Shown: piece by piece, positions 14,889 through 17,616 of the stretch
Numbering within the stretch: position 1 is the stretch's first letter
Layout: the number at the start of each line of letters is the position of its first letter
NCBI GenBank assembly: GCA_035259345.1
Contig: DATFWK010000036.1
Coordinates: 1 to 17,616 of the forward strand
DNA length: 17,616 nt
Direction: 5' to 3'
From: DATFWK01 sp035259345
Lineage (GTDB): Bacteria; Actinomycetota; Thermoleophilia; Miltoncostaeales; Miltoncostaeaceae
Notes under the pieces: generated by a model
Databases searched by the model: none
The model's input: only the letters and a program-made list of their open reading frames with translations
Told to the model about the DNA's origin: nothing
Made by a program: the position numbers and the translations under genes

Positions 14889-14915
14889 AGAGAAAACACC
14901 GCGGTCAGGCTCGCT

Positions 14916-15308
14916 TCAGCCGAGCCAGAACTCGTCCTCGCTCTGCTGGTCGCCCTGGAACTCGCGGAACTCGACGGCCTTGCCGCCGGTGACCCGCCAG
15001 CAGTGGATCTCCGGGGTCGACAGCTCTCGTCCGTTCCGCTGCGCGGTCACCGTGGTGATCGCGACGACGCGGTCCCCCTCGGCGACGACCTCGTCGAGCG
15101 CGACCTGGAGCGTCCCCGCGGAGAGCTCCATGGAGCGCTGGAAGAACCCCAGGACGCCGTCGTGACCCCGGTAGTCGCCTGAGAGCGGGCTGCGGCCGGG
15201 CACGTGCCAGGCGATGTCCTCGCCGAGCATCTCCAGCACCGCCGGGATGTCTCCGCGGGCGAAAGCCGCGTAGCCGTCACGGATCATCTGCGCGTTGTCA
15301 CTGGTCAT
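14916..15308 (-). CDS. SnoaL-like / NTF2-fold small protein
   Basis: A 130-residue protein of the SnoaL-like polyketide-cyclase family, an NTF2-type cone fold. Seen features are the opening helix QMIRDGYAAFARGDIPAVLEML (residues 7-28), then the block DIAWHVPG and the core SPLSGDYRGHDGVLGFF. Strands VVAEGDRVVAITTVTAQRNGREL and IHCWRVTGGKAVEFREFQGDQ follow. Family members range from cyclases and isomerases to proteins with no known ligand, so no reaction can be named. The ATG at 15308 has AAAGGAGA about 7 nt upstream, which is inside a hairpin (15312-15337). An in-frame GTG nine codons earlier is less well placed. It lies 67 bp after the LuxR-type regulator, probably in the same transcript, and is separate from the polysaccharide operon. 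Confidence 0.8.
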   Translation of the reverse strand: MTSDNAQMIRDGYAAFARGDIPAVLEMLGEDIAWHVPGRSPLSGDYRGHDGVLGFFQRSMELSAGTLQVALDEVVAEGDRVVAITTVTAQRNGRELSTPEIHCWRVTGGKAVEFREFQGDQQSEDEFWLG

Positions 15309-15311
15309 GGC

Positions 15312-15337
15312 CTGTCTCCTTTCGTTTGCGGAGACAG
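15312..15337 (-). promoter_or_regulatory. Inverted repeat that encloses the SnoaL-like gene's ribosome binding site
   Basis: On the minus strand CTGTCTCC-(GCAAACGAAA)-GGAGACAG forms a perfect 8-bp stem with a 10-nt loop, and GGAGA is the Shine-Dalgarno of the gene starting at 15308. In the RNA, the folded state would hide the ribosome binding site. It could be a translational switch or thermometer-like element; as DNA, it could also be a repressor operator. Confidence 0.5.
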
Positions 15338-15375
15338 AACCCTCGTCCGGCGCCCGGCTGCTCGCGACAGGGTGC

Positions 15376-17616
15376 CTACCCTGGACTTTTCTCCCCGAGC
15401 GCCGCGGCCAGCTCGCCGCGGGCCGCGATGCCGAGCTTCCCGTAGGCGTTCCGGAGGTGCCCCTCGACGGTCTTGAGCGTGACGTAGAGCTCGTAGGCGA
15501 TCTCGCGGTTCGTGCGTCCCTCAGCGGCGAGGCGCGCGACCCGCAGCTCGCTCGGCGTGAGCGCCTCGACCCCCCGCCGTAGGTCGCGTCGTGGCCTCGC
15601 GCCGAGGGCGTGCAGCTCCTCGCGGGCACGGACCGCCACCGGCCGCGCGCCGCACCGTGCCGCCAGGTCCAGTGCCTCCAGGAGCGGCGCCGTCGCGGCG
15701 GTCCGCGCGCCCGAGCGGCGGAGCGCCGCGCCGAGCTCCACCAGCGAGCGGGCCCGCTCGAGGATCGCGGGCGACGCCTCGAGCACGGAGGCCGAGCGCT
15801 CGAGCAGCACCCGGCCTTCGGGCCCCCAGCGCGCGAGCCCGGCCGTCCGCAGGGAGATCCCGAGCGCCCTCGGCGCGCCGAAGCGGCTGACGTCGGCGAG
15901 CTCCGCCTCGGCGAGCGCGCGGCCTTCCTCGAGCCGGCCGAGGCGGATCAGGGCGAGCGCCGCGCCCGAGCGCGCGTGGAGGTATCCGACGTCGCGCATC
16001 TCCATCCCCCAACGGTCCTCGCCGAACATCGTGGCGCACGTCTGGAAGTCCGCCAGCGCCTCCGCCGGGCGCCCCTCTGCCAGCCGGAGCCATCCGCGCG
16101 TGGCCGGGATCAGCACCGTGCCGACCCCTGCCGGCCAGTTGTGCTGGGGGAGGAGGGCCACGAGCTCGGCAGCCGCCTCCAGCTCGCCGGCGTCGATCGC
16201 GACCTGCGCCAGCACGGTCGCGGCGAACGGCAGCCCTCCCGCGAAGTCGCCGCTCTGGACGACGCGAAGCGCCACCCGGGCGGCCGCGTCGGCCTCGGGA
16301 AGCGCGCCCAGTCGGAGCTTGAGCACCCCCAGCGTGCTGTAGGTGGCGATCATGCCGCGGGCCGAGCCGGTGCGGTGGACCTCGGCGAACATCGGGCCCA
16401 GCGCGCGCTCCACGGCGTCGAAGCGCTCGGCGGTGACGAGCGTCCAGAGCAGCGCGGCTCGCGTGTCCCAGCTCGGGGCGGCCGGCGAGGCGCCCGCGAG
16501 CACCGCCTCGAGCGGCGCCGCGACCTCGGCCGCGGGGCGGCCGCGGAGGAGGTCGGCCATGCCGCTCGCGACGGCGACCGCCTCCCTCGCGGCACCGGCC
16601 GGCGCGCCTTGTCTGGCGAGTCGGCCCAGGACCCCCTGGACGGACGCCGCGCGCCGGGCGTCGTGGAGGCCGGAGACGACGAGCTGCGCCTCGAGACGGG
16701 CCGCGAGCTCCGGCTCGGCACCGTCGAGCTCGGCGACCGCCCGCTCGAGCAGATCGACTGCGTCGACCCAGCGGAAGAGCGACGAGTAGACCTCGGCCGT
16801 CCGGAGGGCGAGCTCGGCCCGCTCCAGTCGATCCGACGTCATCGCGATCGCGTCCTCGAGGAGCGCACAGGCCGCCTCGCGTCCCGCGCCGGCCTCCGCC
16901 AGGGCGGCCTCGCCCAGGACCGCGACCCGCTCGGCCGGAGGAGGCGGCTCGGCCAGCGCCCGGAGCAGCAGCGCGGCCGCGGCCTCCGGCGCGCCGCTCT
17001 CCATCGCCGCCTGCGCCCCCTCCCGGAGGCGCGCCAGGACCCATGGGTCGGCCGCGGGCAGAACGCGCATCAGGTGGGTGGCGACGCGCCCGGCCGGCGC
17101 GCCGTCGGCGGCGAGCTCGCGCGCCGCCGCCCGGTGGAGCCGGTCCAGCTCGTCCTCGGCGGTCGCGGCGAGGACGGCCGAGCGCAGCACCGGGTGACGG
17201 AAGCGCGCCGGCATGACCGACTCGAGCACGTCCACCCGGACGAGCCCCGTCGCCAGCCGCATGGACGCCTCCACGTCCAGCCCGGCGACGGAGGCGGCGC
17301 TTCGAATCTCGCAGCCGTCGCCGAGCACGGCGAGCGCCTGGGCCAGGCGCAGCGCCTCCGGGTCGAGGGCGCGGACGCGTGCTGCCACACGGCGCGCGAG
17401 GGCCTGGCCGGCCATCGGCTCCGCCTCGTCCGGGTCCGCGCCCCGCGCGGCCGGCTCCAGCAGGAGCTCGCGAAGATAGAGCGGGTTGCCGCCGGTCAAG
17501 CGCCAGAGCTCGCGGCACCGCTCCTCGTCCGCTTCGGCGCCCGTGGTGCTCCGCACGAGACGCGCCACGCCGTCGAGGCTGAGGAGCCCGGGCCGCACGA
17601 CGGCGGTCGCGGCGTC
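15376..17616 (-). CDS. LuxR-type large ATPase (LAL) transcriptional regulator, C-terminal part
   Basis: Partial gene: 746 codons are visible and the frame runs off the right edge (the GTG at 17598 is internal). LAL proteins have an N-terminal AAA/NACHT-type ATPase, a long helical repeat region and a C-terminal LuxR helix-turn-helix. Here the end of the ATPase region is visible as RLTGGNPLYLRELLLEP (about 39-55 of the visible part). A long Ala/Leu-rich TPR-like helical array follows, and then the HTH from about residue 686 (LTPSELRVARLAAEGRTNRE, IAYELYVTLKTVEGHLRNAY). Walker A and B lie outside the window. The likely job is ligand-controlled transcription activation. The stop is TAG at 15378-15376; the SnoaL-like gene follows after 67 bp. 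Whether it controls the polysaccharide operon is unknown. Confidence 0.88.
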   Translation of the reverse strand, partial: DAATAVVRPGLLSLDGVARLVRSTTGAEADEERCRELWRLTGGNPLYLRELLLEPAARGADPDEAEPMAGQALARRVAARVRALDPEALRLAQALAVLGDGCEIRSAASVAGLDVEASMRLATGLVRVDVLESVMPARFRHPVLRSAVLAATAEDELDRLHRAAARELAADGAPAGRVATHLMRVLPAADPWVLARLREGAQAAMESGAPEAAAALLLRALAEPPPPAERVAVLGEAALAEAGAGREAACALLEDAIAMTSDRLERAELALRTAEVYSSLFRWVDAVDLLERAVAELDGAEPELAARLEAQLVVSGLHDARRAASVQGVLGRLARQGAPAGAAREAVAVASGMADLLRGRPAAEVAAPLEAVLAGASPAAPSWDTRAALLWTLVTAERFDAVERALGPMFAEVHRTGSARGMIATYSTLGVLKLRLGALPEADAAARVALRVVQSGDFAGGLPFAATVLAQVAIDAGELEAAAELVALLPQHNWPAGVGTVLIPATRGWLRLAEGRPAEALADFQTCATMFGEDRWGMEMRDVGYLHARSGAALALIRLGRLEEGRALAEAELADVSRFGAPRALGISLRTAGLARWGPEGRVLLERSASVLEASPAILERARSLVELGAALRRSGARTAATAPLLEALDLAARCGARPVAVRAREELHALGARPRRDLRRGVEALTPSELRVARLAAEGRTNREIAYELYVTLKTVEGHLRNAYGKLGIAARGELAAALGEKSPG

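Larger units (their letters stand above)
14400..14915. other. 516-bp gene-free control region upstream of the polysaccharide operon
   Basis: No convincing coding frame is present; base composition is visibly less GC-rich than in the flanking genes. It holds, from the operon side: a plus-strand terminator-like hairpin, the perfect palindrome GGTCTTAAGACC, a short CCCCC-TCC-GGGGG hairpin (minus sense, 14759-14771), the related site GGTCTTAGGACT, four 11-bp spaced TTAA-type repeats, and a 10-bp inverted repeat next to the SnoaL-like stop. I could not pick out a confident -35/-10 pair for the operon. The sites suggest more regulation than a simple spacer would need. Confidence 0.6.

Noticed and set aside
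1..17616. tRNA, rRNA, CRISPR arrays, insertion sequences or integrase genes
   Set aside because: I found no regularly spaced repeat array, transposase-like protein, or recognisable structural RNA gene by reading; absence by eye is not proof.

Overview
This window looks like part of the chromosome of a very GC-rich actinobacterium. Thermoleophilia/Solirubrobacterales is my best guess, from the roughly 70% G+C, the strong GC bias at third codon positions, the proline/alanine-rich surface proteins and the Ig-like 'WQRC' repeat typical of that group; this is inference only. All genes I can support are on the minus strand, so transcription runs from high to low coordinates.

Right end (17616 to 14916): the 3' part of a large LuxR-type (LAL family) ATPase regulator, then a small SnoaL-like gene whose ribosome binding site lies inside a perfect inverted repeat. 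A 516-bp gene-free stretch follows (14400-14915). It holds a strong inverted repeat, a run of 11-bp spaced TTAA-type direct repeats, two GGTCTTA-type palindromes and a textbook intrinsic terminator that points the 'wrong' way, on the plus strand.

Core (14399 to about 180): eleven genes form one tight operon. Most neighbours overlap by 1-4 bases (ATGA, GTGA or TGATG junctions) or sit within about 33 bp. In order of transcription they encode: an exported polysaccharide deacetylase of PelA/Agd3 type; a PelF-like GT4 glycosyltransferase with the PelF N-terminal signature; a polytopic membrane protein in the PelG position; a LegB-like sugar-nucleotide dehydratase/epimerase; a sugar-phosphate nucleotidyltransferase; a second SDR epimerase/dehydratase; a spherulin-4/Sph3-like (GH135) glycosidase; a secreted GH114-like endo-galactosaminidase-type protein; a second, longer deacetylase paralogue with Ig-like and wall-type C-terminal domains; an SdrD-B-like surface protein; and a proline-rich protein with two hydrophobic segments. 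A universal-stress-like gene begins at the left edge and runs out of the window.

How the genes fit together: sugar nucleotides made by the SDR and nucleotidyltransferase genes would be polymerised at the membrane by the PelF-like enzyme with the PelG-like protein. The polymer would then be trimmed by the two glycosidases and partly de-N-acetylated outside the cell by the two deacetylases. The set resembles both the Gram-positive Pel locus and the fungal galactosaminogalactan cluster (Uge3, Gtb3, Sph3, Ega3, Agd3). The polymer, probably a cationic partially deacetylated galactosaminoglycan matrix, is inferred and not shown by the sequence. No c-di-GMP receptor gene (PelD) is present in the window.
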